From: Planoprotostelium fungivorum
Lineage: Eukaryota > Evosea > Variosea > Cavosteliida > Cavosteliaceae
Reading direction: 5' to 3'
NCBI GenBank assembly: GCA_003024175.1
Contig: MDYQ01000127.1
Span: 1 to 64,000, forward strand
Length of the DNA stretch: 64,000 bases
Shown here: piece after piece, positions 1 to 9,940 of the stretch
Position numbering within the stretch: the first letter of the stretch is position 1
How the letters are laid out: every line of letters starts with the position of its first letter
Position numbers and translations under genes: made by a program
The notes under the pieces: model-generated
Told to the model about the DNA's origin: nothing
The model's database searches: none
Seen by the model: the letters and a program-made list of their open reading frames with translations, nothing else

Positions 1-158
1 GTATTCTATTAGTGAAAGGTAGTGGGTGCTCGCCAGAGACCACTCTAGACTAGTCAGAGTCTTACACTCACCACTGTTTGGGATGTAATGTTTGTTTGTA
101 TTGTTGTTGATGTTGATTGGATAAAAATAACTTTATTCTCTTCTATTAATAGGTGTAG

Positions 159-654
159 ATCAACGGCTCGCAAACACTTGAGGTCCAATTCAGCGTCTTG
201 ATGCGTGGCGCAGGGGTCTTCCCTTCATCACAATCTGTCTTGTCCAACAAAGAGACGACAGATTCAATGCACTCTGACCAGGGATCCAAGATTGGGATGG
301 TGCATTTTGGTTTCCTCCAAGGAGAAAGAGGCTGCCTGACTGAACAATGGCCAACAACGTTGCAAAGGTGAGAGGATTGAACACGAATATTAAATCAATC
401 ACATACATACAGTCCAACCCAAGGATGATTTAGATTTACAGCAATGCAGCTATAGTGAGCTTGAGGAGACCAGCGCCCAGTCAGAACGAACCAAGAGGTG
501 ATTACCATGACAATCTGATGGCATGCAGGATTGTGTCGAGGCCAAGGAGATGGGGACGAGCATGTTTGTCATGGATGCCCAGATGATCGCATATTTTCAA
601 GAAGACAAGGGCAGTTCACTTGAGCCAGAGGCTGAGTCGTCTGGAGATCCGTGA
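159..654 (+). CDS. 3' end of an unrecognised gene (three exons visible)
   Basis: Three exons join in one open frame: about 159-367, 442-497 and 529-654, with short GTGAG/GTGAT introns between them and a TGA stop at 652-654. The AATAAA just after the stop (655-660) may be a polyadenylation signal. The reading is free of stops for about 130 codons. It contains the stretches VQFSVLMRGAGVFPSS, GMVHFGFLQGERG and a hydrophilic tail DKGSSLEPEAESSGDP. I do not recognise the family. The first exon opens straight after a TAG acceptor, so the gene starts upstream, either before base 150 or outside the window. It could be a secreted or adaptor-type beta protein, but nothing proves that. The exon structure is inferred. 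Confidence 0.4.
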
Positions 655-819
655 AATAAAGGATCTTTTGGTTAGATTGTCGTTGATCTCGCGTCATTGA
701 AGATACATTTCGAAAAGTTGTAAACTTCGCAAATTTATAGAAAAAACTACATTTCGAAATCCATCGCGAGCATTCCTGACGGTTATTCCGAGGCCCCCAA
801 ATGTTCATTCGACATGCAA

Positions 820-1041
820 TCATCTCTTGACACCATCAGTTTTGGGATCTACGATGAGTAGAGTTTGAAGTCCATTCGACTGATGGTTCACGATGTACTT
901 GGTTTTGGGTTCTTTCTTTTCTTCCTGTGCCCATCAGCGTGCACTGAGACACGATCGTACCTGAGAACTCAAAAAGAGCCATCCACAGATGGCGATGGCG
1001 ATCGTGATACCGAATATGACCTTTCCTCCGTTGTCGCTCAT
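820..1041 (-). CDS. Small single-pass membrane protein (putative)
   Basis: On the minus strand an ATG at 1041 opens a short protein whose first 25 residues include one hydrophobic span (VIFGITIAIAICGWLFLSS). A 36-nt intron follows, with donor GTACG and acceptor GCACAG. A basic tail (EEKKEPKTKYIV) comes next and ends at a TGA at 820-822. The spliced product is about 60 residues: a short N-terminal head, one membrane segment and a charged tail. This is the build of a small mitochondrial or ER tail-anchored subunit. I do not recognise the family. It converges on the gene ending at 654 and diverges from the small gene at 1284. Confidence is limited because the protein is short and the intron was chosen by eye. 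Confidence 0.35.
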
Positions 1042-1283
1042 GATGGCTTTCCGAAATTTGAATTCTGAGGCGGACGAGATTTCGTTTCGATTGATTGACG
1101 TCTTCTACTACAATGATGCAGATGAAAATTGAGTTCAAGATAACTGTGTACGACGACCTCTTCGATAGATTAGCCCAGCAGTATGGAGATGAATTATGAC
1201 AAGCAAACTTGAAGGTGGGAAATGAGATCTTCCAATTCAAAACTACAACCGACGGATTCATCGGAGGACGTCACAAACGCATC

Positions 1284-1551
1284 ATGTCTCGACACCTTCT
1301 ACGAGGTATAACTCCTTCATGCAAACGACAAATTCAACAGGGATACCTATCATTGACTGTGAGATGTTTGGTTTATCGATCGTCATAGGCTGACCTCTGT
1401 AGGGCTTCTCAGCCACTGTCACAACTCTCATCATTGGTGCTTCACTGGGGGATCGCATCAGCTCACAACGCTACGTTCTTGCTGAAGAGGTGACACATAT
1501 CGTCAACGGTCTCATCTGCAGACCATCCGAGAGAGTCCTTCGGATTTCTGA
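1284..1551 (+). CDS. Small putative membrane protein upstream of the carrier
   Basis: An ATG at 1284 followed by three short introns gives a product of about 48 residues. It starts MSRHLLRGIPI, passes through a mildly hydrophobic segment (TVTTLIIGASLGDR) and ends EETIRESPSDF before a TGA at 1549-1551. The stop lies only 41 bp before the ATG of the carrier gene at 1593. These exons do not read into the carrier frame, so I treat them as a separate tiny gene. Alternatives are a 5' untranslated or upstream-ORF region of the carrier gene, or a mis-spliced N-terminal extension of it. RNA data would settle this. The family is not recognised. Confidence 0.28.
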
Positions 1552-1592
1552 TTCTGAAACAGAAAGAGAAGACTGTCGATGACAAAGAGAAG

Positions 1593-4458
1593 ATGAACGA
1601 ACAATTACGCCTGTTGTTGTTCAGAGGAATGGCGACCAACCGTCTGGTACGATTGTTGGACAAAGACTTACAAGAGGCCATGTTGGAGAACCTTCATCCT
1701 GTGGAGTTTGAAGAGGGAACCACTTTCATCAAAGAGGGAGACGACAGTGATTACTTTTTCATCATCGAATCCGGTGAATGTGAGACATTCAACGCGAGAG
1801 GAGACATGGTGAGATCTCATTCCTGCGTCCGATCTTCATTACATACATCGATATCATCTCACACAATACAAAGGTCAGAAGCTGTTATGCCGGAGATTCT
1901 TTCGGAGAAGGAGGCTTCATCGCCTTCACGAAGAGGTACATCGACATCACATGTCACTCCATCACCACCATCATCTTGATCATCGTCTGACGTCCTCCAC
2001 AAGGTCCGCCAGCGTGAAAGCCAAGACCAAGTGCCGTCTCTGGTGCATCAACCGAGACACTTTCGTCCACACCGTCTTACCGAAATCCACTCGCCTCCGC
2101 GGTGTCTTTGAACGCCACGCATCACTGACCGATCCCAACACCGGAGAGCACCTCATGTCTCACTCGGACCTCTTAAACAGCATGAACATGTTGGACGTAG
2201 AAGAGGGCAGCAAGTACAAGTACCTCTTTGATCTGGCAGACAAAGACAGGAACGGACAGATCTCCTTCAGCGAGTTTGCTCTCTTCGAGATGATGGCAAC
2301 GAAGCCGGACGCAGAGTTTGAGATGGCTTTTCGTCTCTTCGATGCCCACAACAACGGAGTGGTGACGAGGGAGGACGTTCTGCAGGTCATGTCAAGGAAC
2401 AAGTACCAGTTTGATTCCAATTGCAACCTCATGCTGAGGTTCTTTGGACCGAACGGGAAGAGGAAGTTGAGGTTGCCCGAATTCTCGCAGTTTTTCCTCA
2501 ATCTGACGGTGAGTGTTCTATGTCGCATGACGATCATCACATCTTTGCGATCACCTCGAATGTCACATGATTGTGATCACGTCACGATGATCATCATCGT
2601 CCACCTCAGCATCATCGACAACACATCACCATCGTCATTCCATCACGATCGTCATCTCATCATGATCAGGAAGAGATCCCCCGTCAGCTGTTCGTCGCGT
2701 TCGATTCGAAGGGAAAGGGCTTCATCACCGGAAACCAATTCGCAGAGCTCCTCGGTGAATTTGGTTCCTTCCGTCTGCCCTCCGGAATCCAAGAGAGGCT
2801 CTATCGTCTAAAGAGTCTCAACGATGACAATAAGGTCGTTACCTACGGGTGAGCCTCTTCAATTTTTCGTGCATCGTAGATGATAAAAAATATCTATGCG
2901 TTGACATGTACGACAGAGAGTTTATTGCTTTCAACGAGTTCTTGAATCACCTTCCCGCCCTCGATGGACTCATATACAGCGCAGTACTCAAGAAAGGCTC
3001 TGCCATCACAAAGGGTGAGCTGAGTTCATCTCATCATCTCGTACGAGAACGAAGAGAATCAACGAAGCTGATGCATCGAAACAGATGAATTCAAAGCCGC
3101 AGCAATGAACACGCTGGCCTCGAACCTGTCGCCTTTAGAGATCGACGTCATATTCACCATCTACGACACCAACCGAGACGGAAAGATCGATCACAGAGAT
3201 TTCCGCTGCGTCTCCCACTTTGGAAGGAGGTGCACCACCGACGAGGTGTGTCCCATTCGAATGAAACGTAAAACCTTAAACCCCACAGTACAACGAGTTG
3301 GTCAAGGCGCGTGACCAGAGGAGGGGAGAGGGAGTGACGAAAGAGATGAAAGCATACGATCGAATGGTTAGCTCCATCTTAAACTTTGGCCTCGGAGCCA
3401 TAGCTGGTGGTGTGGGAGCTACTGCAGTCTACCCGATCGATCTAGTCAAGACGAGAATGCAGAATCAGCGAAATTTCGGTGTACGCATGTACAAGAACAG
3501 CTGGGACTGCTTCATGAAAGTCGTGAAGGGAGAGGGATTTCTGGGATTATATCGGGGCATTCTGCCCCAGCTGGCCGGTGTCGCCCCGGAGAAGGCCATC
3601 AAACTCAGCGTCAACGACTTACTCAGAGGCCTCTTCTACAACGAGTCCAAGGGTCAGATCTATTTCCCGCTCGAAGTCCTTGCCGGCTGTGGAGCAGGAG
3701 CCAGTCAAGTCATCTTCACAAACCCGATCGAGATCGTCAAGATCAGACTACAGATCCAGGGAGAGAACAGGGGAACCAGCGGCTACCAGCCGAAATCAGC
3801 TCTCACCATCGCGAAGGAACTGGGAGCGAGGGGGCTGTACCGTGGAGCTTCTGCTTGCCTTCTCAGAGACGTTCCCTTCTCTGGAATATTCTTCCCCGTC
3901 TTTGCAGCGACGAAGGCTGCGTTGGCGGCGACGAGAGAGGACGGGCACCCCAGACCGATGGATCTATTACTCGCTGGCGCCATAGCGGGAGTACCCGCAG
4001 CTTCTCTCGTGAGGACTTTGATCCGTCTTACATCCATCTTACGTTCGTCACAATCTGGAAGAGAAGATGAAATTCGAAAATTTATTTTATTTTCTTATCC
4101 GTCGCAGGTGACACCGGCCGATGTGATCAAGACGAGACTCCAAGCGGAAGCCAGAAAAGGAGAGAACACGTACAGTGGCATCCGCGACTGTGCCTACCAG
4201 ATCTACAAGACTGAAGGTATGAAGGCCTTCTGGAAGGGAACAGGTGCCAGGATGTTCAGGAGTTGTCCTCAGTTTGGAGTCACCCTCTATGCCTATGAGA
4301 CTCTACAGGCTTACGCTTCACCCGGTGTTGCGCCCAGGCCACCCACGAATGCACCCATCACGAGCGATGATTACGAGTCCTTCAAGAAGAGGAGATTTGT
4401 CATGACTCAGATCAAGAACATTGAGGAGAAGTTTGGAGGAGGAAACAAAGACAATTGA
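1593..4458 (+). CDS. Aralar/citrin-type aspartate/glutamate carrier with N-terminal cyclic-nucleotide-binding domain
   Basis: This looks like a mitochondrial inner-membrane aspartate/glutamate exchanger (SLC25A12/13 class, malate-aspartate shuttle) with an added sensor. Order: a cyclic-nucleotide-binding domain (residues about 1-115; [20 protein letters not shown], then DSFGEGGF and KRSASV, keeping the phosphate-cassette Glu and Arg); an aralar-like EF-hand array (canonical loop [12 protein letters not shown] near 2237-2272, weaker [12 protein letters not shown], and [12 protein letters not shown]); then three carrier repeats with [16 protein letters not shown] and PADVIKTR. Exon 2004-2508 holds both the end of the nucleotide-binding domain and the first EF-hands in one frame, so the fusion does not depend on splice prediction. 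Introns: about 1809-1873, 1936-2003, 2509-2669, then near 2850-2916, 3015-3084, 3245-3287 and 4009-4107. Start ATG 1593 is chosen because it opens the domain directly. Animal carriers of this class bind calcium but lack this domain. Cyclic-nucleotide control is inference. Confidence 0.88.
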
Positions 4459-4589
4459 TCTTGTACATAAAGAGGTTGATAGAGAGGTGTAATTTGAGGC
4501 TGATGAGAGCACAAAAATGGTGGGGATGAGATTCGAAATCAAAGTCACAAGAAAGTTCGGTTTGAAGGATCCGACATCACATCACAAAG

Positions 4590-5373
4590 ATGCCAGACAC
4601 GTGGAAGTACCTTTTAGGCGTCACTGCCGCAGGCATCGGCATCACTGCAGCCATCTATTGGTCGTCCGCAAATGAAGAAGAGGAGATCTCACGCTCATCG
4701 GTCGAACTGCTCAGAGAAGCGAAACGTCTCGAACAACAGGGATATCTAGAGCAGGCAGAAGAGAAATATCAGAATCTGATCGAATTATTGCGTCAGCCTG
4801 AAGACAACATCAAAGCCACGTATCAACTGGCTGCATTCTACAGGAGACAGGGACGAACCAGAGACTATGGGAAACAATTGAGAAAGTGAGAAGATCGTCT
4901 AATCGATTCTGAATGGACGAATAGAGTCAAGCAGTTGATGGAAAAGGGAGGGAAAGACAAAGTAATAGGATTTGACGCCTACATCGATGTCCTCTCTGCT
5001 CTCTCTACGACTCACATGGAAGCGATCGAGTAAAAGCCCGCACATTATTTGAAGTTGACTTTGTCACAGATACACACAGAGCGAAGAACTACTACTGAAA
5101 GCCCTCAAACTCATAGAGGGAGTACCATCGACACCGCCAAGGTCAGAGCTGCAGGCCGTATTGAGGGGGAAGTTGGCTCATTGTTTTATGATGCAGGGCA
5201 GATTAGACGAAGCAAATGAAACTTACGAGATGGCATTGGAGGAACAGAAGAAAGTGAGTGCAGTCTAACTTACGATGGATGACGTGAGCCAGGCATTTGG
5301 TGAAACCTCAAAGATCGTGGCAACGACTAAGGAGATCATGAAGTCACTGTCATTGAATTCGAATCCAACTTAA
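4590..5373 (+). CDS. Membrane-anchored TPR protein
   Basis: The protein begins MPDTWKYLLGVTAAGIGITAAIYWSS, an N-terminal membrane anchor. Helical repeats follow with the spacing of tetratricopeptide motifs (EAKRLEQQGYLEQAEEKYQN, then YTQSEELLLKALKL, and LAHCFMMQGRLDEANETYEMA near the end). Four exons join through introns at about 4889-4927, 5031-5069 and 5254-5292; the stop is TAA at 5371-5373. The spliced length is near 220 residues. An N-terminal anchor plus kinesin-light-chain-like TPRs resembles TTC19, the complex III assembly factor of the mitochondrial inner membrane, but the match is only by layout. It lies 131 bp downstream of the carrier gene on the same strand. Confidence 0.6.
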
Positions 5374-5987
5374 AATCTAGCCCTTCTTCCTTCACATCAT
5401 CTTGCTAAAACGTATGGCAACCAGTTGGGACATTGAAAATTCCATATCGTGTTCAATTGTCGACTCGTGAATGCATCCTTTCACGAGTTGGTTGACAACT
5501 GACGGTGGATGCATCCTTTCACGAGTTGGTTGACAACTGACGGTGGATGCATCCTTTCACGAGTTGGTTGACAACTGACGGTGGATGCATCCTTTCACGA
5601 GTTGGTTGACAACTGACGGTGGATGCATTGAAGAGGCTGATGTACAGACCACGCGATTCATGTCTAGCACATTCACACCACTCCATGACCAAAGATATCC
5701 AGCTGAAATATGGCTCGACTGTCAAGGTCAATCGGACCATCAGCTTGATGGACATTAAACGGTGAACGCCATATGGTACCAGCCGATCAAGAAGAGAAAC
5801 GGTTGTGGTTGTTCCGCCATTTTTCAGTCGATATCCACAGCTGTTACGGAAGTGTGGTTGTGATCCTTGTCATGCACCATGCATGCAAATCCTTTGGTCA
5901 CGCCTCTCCATCAACGGAAACCCTCGCCCATGTCTGAGCCTCTTCTTCCAGCTGCAGATCTGGCTGATGATTGTCCTTGATACATTT
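5374..5987. other. Intergenic region with a minisatellite, no confident gene
   Basis: Between the TPR gene and the 3' end of the fucosyltransferase lie 614 bases. They contain the 38-bp tandem repeat listed separately. The flanks have several short open frames on both strands, but none has a recognisable protein or a consistent splice pattern. The repeat period is not a multiple of three, which argues against coding across it. Confidence 0.5.
5473..5624. repeat. 38-bp tandem repeat, four perfect copies
   Basis: The unit begins GCATCCTTTCACGAGTTGG and continues TTGACAACTGACGGTGGAT. Copies start at 5473, 5511, 5549 and 5587. A four-base partial fifth copy follows at 5625. All four copies read identical, so the array is young or homogenised. 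It lies in a spacer between convergent genes. No protein, origin or recombination gene is tied to it here. Confidence 0.9.
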
Positions 5988-7746
5988 TTACACTCGCAAT
6001 TTATTCTTTTGATGCATCACGTAATCTCTCGCAACCTTCATGCACACTCGACAGCGAGCGTCCAACTTTTGTCTGTCCAGCAACGCTTGGAACTCGTCTG
6101 GAAATCTTCTCTTCTTCCACTCTAAATGTCTCTCGTATTCCTCTTCGTGTTCCAATAGATATTTTATCCTCTCGATGAACTCAGTCGTCGATCTGTCCAT
6201 CACCTCAGTCCATTGAGTGAAACGAAATCAGAATTTGATCGTCTCGATTCATTTCGAAACATCAAGTGAAGAGATGAAGCCCTTGTGTTCGAACTCACTT
6301 GAAAGATCGATAGAGGATGATGGAATCGTTAGAAGGAAGGAAATCGTAGACATTCGGTGCTCCGAGGTAAACTGAACCAAATCAGCCGCTCTTCCCACCG
6401 TACAGTTCGAAATCTCTCGTGAAAATCGACGAAAACTCACCTGGAACCGTTCCCATGTACAGCGGGTGAAATAATTTCTCCGTCACGTAATCTATCGCCT
6501 CGTGGCTCTCGAATGCCTATGCTCCTTCAGTTCAACTCCACTGAACCTTAAACCCACGAGATAAAACTTGTACTTGGCCATGACTTGTGGCTTATCTCCT
6601 CTGCCACCGGTCGGCCAATCGGTGTTGTGAAGGCAAGAGCCGTAAGAGTGCACCGGGTACGTCTTCTTGATCTCTTTTACGATGGCGTCGCGGTTCGATC
6701 GTGCGCCACAATTGGAAGCGATGTATAACAGTGCCGTTTCTGTCTGTCGTACGTGAGAAGGAGATCAGATGGTGATGATCACGATCAGATGGTGATCACG
6801 AGTGCGATGATGATCATCGCGATCGTGATGGATGCGATGACACTCTTTGACACGATCGTGTGCTCCACGAGAGAATGTGCAAAGAAAAATGAGATGAAAT
6901 AAATGAAACGTCTTTGCAGTGAGATGAATGATGAAACGAGTCACCTTATTCTTGGGTGTCCTGCGCCATACAGCAGGATCGGATGTGAAATAAGCACTGA
7001 GGATCTGATTCTCATCAGAAATGTCATCTCCTCGAGGTGAACTCACATCACTGTTTAGACGATACGTCATGGTGTAATCGAATTGTTTCATCCACTCTCT
7101 GTCTTTCAGAACTGTATAGATCTCTTCACTCTCCATCGACATGACGATCAGTTTCTGTGTCGGCTGTGATGACGTGAGATCGTTCGTAATCTATAAATTC
7201 TTCTCACAAAGGCTTTTTGAATTCTCCTGTCCCCTGCATCGTTCAGTACGTCAAAGTTGGTTTTGTGAAGAGGAGATCACCTCCTGCGTGTGGGGCATGC
7301 CAGATGAGAGCATCTGCTTCTGATTCTGGAACCTTCTCGTCTAATATACAGTTGTCACTGACAGGGCATTTAGGTGGTGGGCCCTGACAAGCATTAGGCA
7401 AGTGTTACATTCTATCATCATTTCGGCTCACGATCATGTGAGGACCTAAGAAACTCGAGATACTCTGTACGTATCGCACTCGAATGACTTTGTTGTACTT
7501 CTTCAGCTCCATCGACAACTGTTCATCGTCGATCACATCTTCCTCTGAATCATCTTCGGTCGAGTTCTGAAGTGTATCTGAAGTTTCGTCCACTGTGTCA
7601 TTGGACGATGGTAATCTCAGAGTGAATGGACCATCTAGTCCAAAATCCAGATCATTTTGCGAGGTAGGAATGGAACTGATGCAGAGGAAGATATAGACGG
7701 AGAAGGCAGTCGCAGCGTAAAGTATCGTTTTGTTGCCTGCCCTCAT
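5988..7746 (-). CDS. Alpha-1,3-fucosyltransferase, GT10 family
   Basis: A type II Golgi glycosyltransferase that moves fucose from GDP-fucose to a sugar acceptor. The ATG at 7746 opens MRAGNKTILYAATAFSVYIF, a short cytosolic tail plus signal-anchor, followed by an acidic stem. The catalytic part is split over several exons. The segment ADALIWHAPHAGGD (about 7262-7320) is typical of the family N half. FDYTMTYRLNSDV (7050-7090) is the FxxTMTYR-x-DSD motif that marks the GDP-fucose-binding half, and LGAPNVYDF with DSIIDLSSEFEHKGF (6300-6370) is the C-terminal donor-site region. The last exon ends MHQKNKLRV with its stop at 5988. Several introns carry the ATGATC-rich filler described in the findings. 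The acceptor cannot be told from sequence; core or Lewis-type fucosylation are both possible. Confidence 0.85.
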
Positions 7747-7847
7747 TCCATGGACAGATTGATTCTTGTAGATGATGGAACTGTCCGTGTCGCAGATCGC
7801 AGATCTGAGTCACCCGAGACCATTCAATTTCCTTCCACTTCCACACG
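7747..7847. promoter_or_regulatory. Divergent promoter, 101 bp
   Basis: This spacer separates the ATG of the fucosyltransferase (minus, 7746) from the ATG of the proline-rich gene (plus, 7848). Both 5' untranslated regions and both promoters must fit here or overlap the genes. I see no clear TATA element. Confidence 0.45.
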
Positions 7848-9047
7848 ATGATGGCTACTGTGGCACTGAGCTCTATCTTACGATTAGACAACTGTTTCGA
7901 TGATCGAGAGAGGATCATTCAACTTGAACATGTCGAATCTGTCTTTCTCGATCTCTTGGAGAGGTTGAAACAAGCGAAGGTGATGGGCTCAAGAGAACAC
8001 GGTGGATGTCTTAAATTATATTTCAGATGCAGCGGGTGCAATCGGAATCCGTTGATGTCACATCGCATGTGCAGATCACATCTCACACGGCAAATTTGGT
8101 GGAAACAAAAGAGGAGGTCTCTGAGATATTGTCAACCGATCCGATAGTCGATCAAAAGATCCCTCTTGAATCGTTAACTGGGGAGAAAGGAGAAGAAAAT
8201 GAGCCAGTGAGTGATACATCTACATCTGATGTAGTCGTGATCGAAATCAAGAAGATAGAAGCAAAAGAAGTCACAAAACGCAAAGATCCATTACCGTTGA
8301 TCTTGTTATTTGAGGATCCATCGAAAGATGAAAAGACAGAAGCGTGCGCCGACCAGCCACAGTGAGACGAGAGAACACAAGTGACACGAATGACAAATTA
8401 CAGAGAAGATGAGACGATGAACATCCCCACACCACCACCACTGCCCCCGAGATCACCATCATGCACACTGTCCAGGAAGACGGCGACTCAGATGCAAATG
8501 GAAAGTCTGAAAGAACAATTGAGGCTTCTATCCGAACAACGAGAGAAGGTGTCCATCACACCATCCCATGATGGACTATCGAACATGAGACTCATCCTCT
8601 TTAGGAACTGAAAGAGATGGCCCATGAATTTGGCGTGAGTCAAGTGGACCTCGCTGCCTTCGAAGAATTAAACATGGAGACATCTCATGCACCTCCACCT
8701 CCCCCACCACCTCCTTCCTTCACATCACCACCACCTCCTCCTCCTCCTCCCTCTACGAAGTCTACTCTCATGGCACCACCGATGACCTCCTCCGATGGGC
8801 AACATATCGATCCTGGACAATCATCATCTGATCTGTCGCAACAATTGAGAATGGGAACTCTTCGATTGAGACCGGCCGGTGCACAGAAGCCACGAATCAT
8901 CAAAGAAGAGAAGAAGGTGAGGAGAAGATGAATAGGTGAGCTGATGGAGGACAGGACCTGCAGAGTGTTCTTCAGTCCAAGTTGTTGGAGTTTAGAGATC
9001 GATTCGCTGGTTTTCACGTGGAAGAACCAGAGCAGGAAGATTGGTGA
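7848..9047 (+). CDS. Proline-rich, actin-regulator-like protein
   Basis: The start is ATG 7848 (MMATVALSSILRLDN). About five exons join in one frame: a helical N-terminal segment (DRERIIQLEHVESVFLDLLE), an acidic Thr/Ser-rich linker, PTPPPLPPRSPS, a coiled-coil-like helix (QMQMESLKEQLRLLSEQREK then ELKEMAHEFGVSQVDL), two polyproline blocks at about 8690-8760, and a basic stretch LRMGTLRLRPAGAQKPR. A 39-nt intron at about 8916-8954 must be removed to reach the tail DLQSVLQSKLLEFRDRF and the TGA at 9045-9047; without splicing the frame stops at 8931. Helix plus polyproline plus a short basic C-terminal helix is the layout of WAVE/WASP-like or formin FH1-like profilin-binding proteins. No canonical WH2 LKKT is visible, so the role is a guess. 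The N-terminal helix may form a coiled coil. Confidence 0.6.
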
Positions 9048-9940
9048 TGGTGTTGATGATCAGATCGGGTGGAACGCCGTCTTAGAGATGAGGGACGTGA
9101 AGGTGGAAAAGTCTGAAGAAAGTCGATCTCTTCGAGTGGATAAATGTCTCTCGTCTCTTGTCTCATCAGTATTTGTCATTACTAAATGAGAGGGAATCTG
9201 CAGGCTCTGTATGCTTTCTTGTTGTCACCACCGCACAAAATGGTTCAACAGAGTCATTGCACGAGTGCAGGAAGATCGTCAAAAGGAAAGAAATCAACGG
9301 TAAATGTTCAGCAGATACATAAATGAGGAAAGAATGCATTCAAAGCGAGAGACTTGTACATAATACATGGACCAACTCTTCTTATGCTTTGAGGCATAAA
9401 GTTGGTGAACAGTTTGCAGACACCTCACGACTGTTCGTGTGAAACATTGGATCGTCAAGACGATGGAGCGAGTGGAGATATGTCATATCATGACATCTAA
9501 ATTGAATATTTGAATCGCAAACTGGCTGGAGGAGTTGACAAGAAGCACCTGAGGGAATCGCGGCACCACACCCCTTTGTAATGTTCCCGTCAAATACAGA
9601 GTTCATTTTTATCGCTTCTGCTATCCATTCGCTCACACGCTCCGACTCTGCTGAGAAGACGACCTGTATGGATTCTCCTCTGCACTAACGATAGCAAAAG
9701 TCAATCAATCCCTCATCTCACCTCATTTATTCCGAATAAGTGAGGTGAGACTTGTCTCGTGTGTCAGATGACGAGTAGATCCCGTCAAAAATGATCCTTA
9801 AATCGCCTCCGTAGATAGAATGCAACTCCGCTGGGTAACCGACTCAGACAGACGAAAAGATGGGGCTGTTAGGTCGGTCATCGACCGTCCATCCCTTCGA
9901 TGATCAGGGACCGGCGATGAGAAAAAGCAACATCTCTGTG
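9048..9940. other. Region without a confident gene; possible minus-strand fragment
   Basis: Some 890 bases separate the proline-rich gene from the cyclase. A minus-strand frame at 9382-9690 contains SIQVVFSAESERVSEWIAEA, which has the look of the last strand and C-terminal helix of a PH domain, followed by a Cys-containing tail. A second minus-strand piece near 9725-9845 reads GGDLRIIFDGIYSSSD. They could be exons of one small gene, but I could not find a splice join that avoids a stop, and no start is convincing. On the plus strand, 9188-9317 is a 42-codon ORF of unclear meaning. I list the area as unresolved. Confidence 0.3.

Noticed and set aside
5473-5624. CRISPR-like array
   Set aside because: Units are contiguous without spacers, in a eukaryotic spacer with no cas genes.
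8617-8931. Proline-rich protein ending at VRRR with stop at 8931
   Set aside because: GTGAGGAG is a donor; splicing to 8955 gives a coherent helical tail and a later stop.
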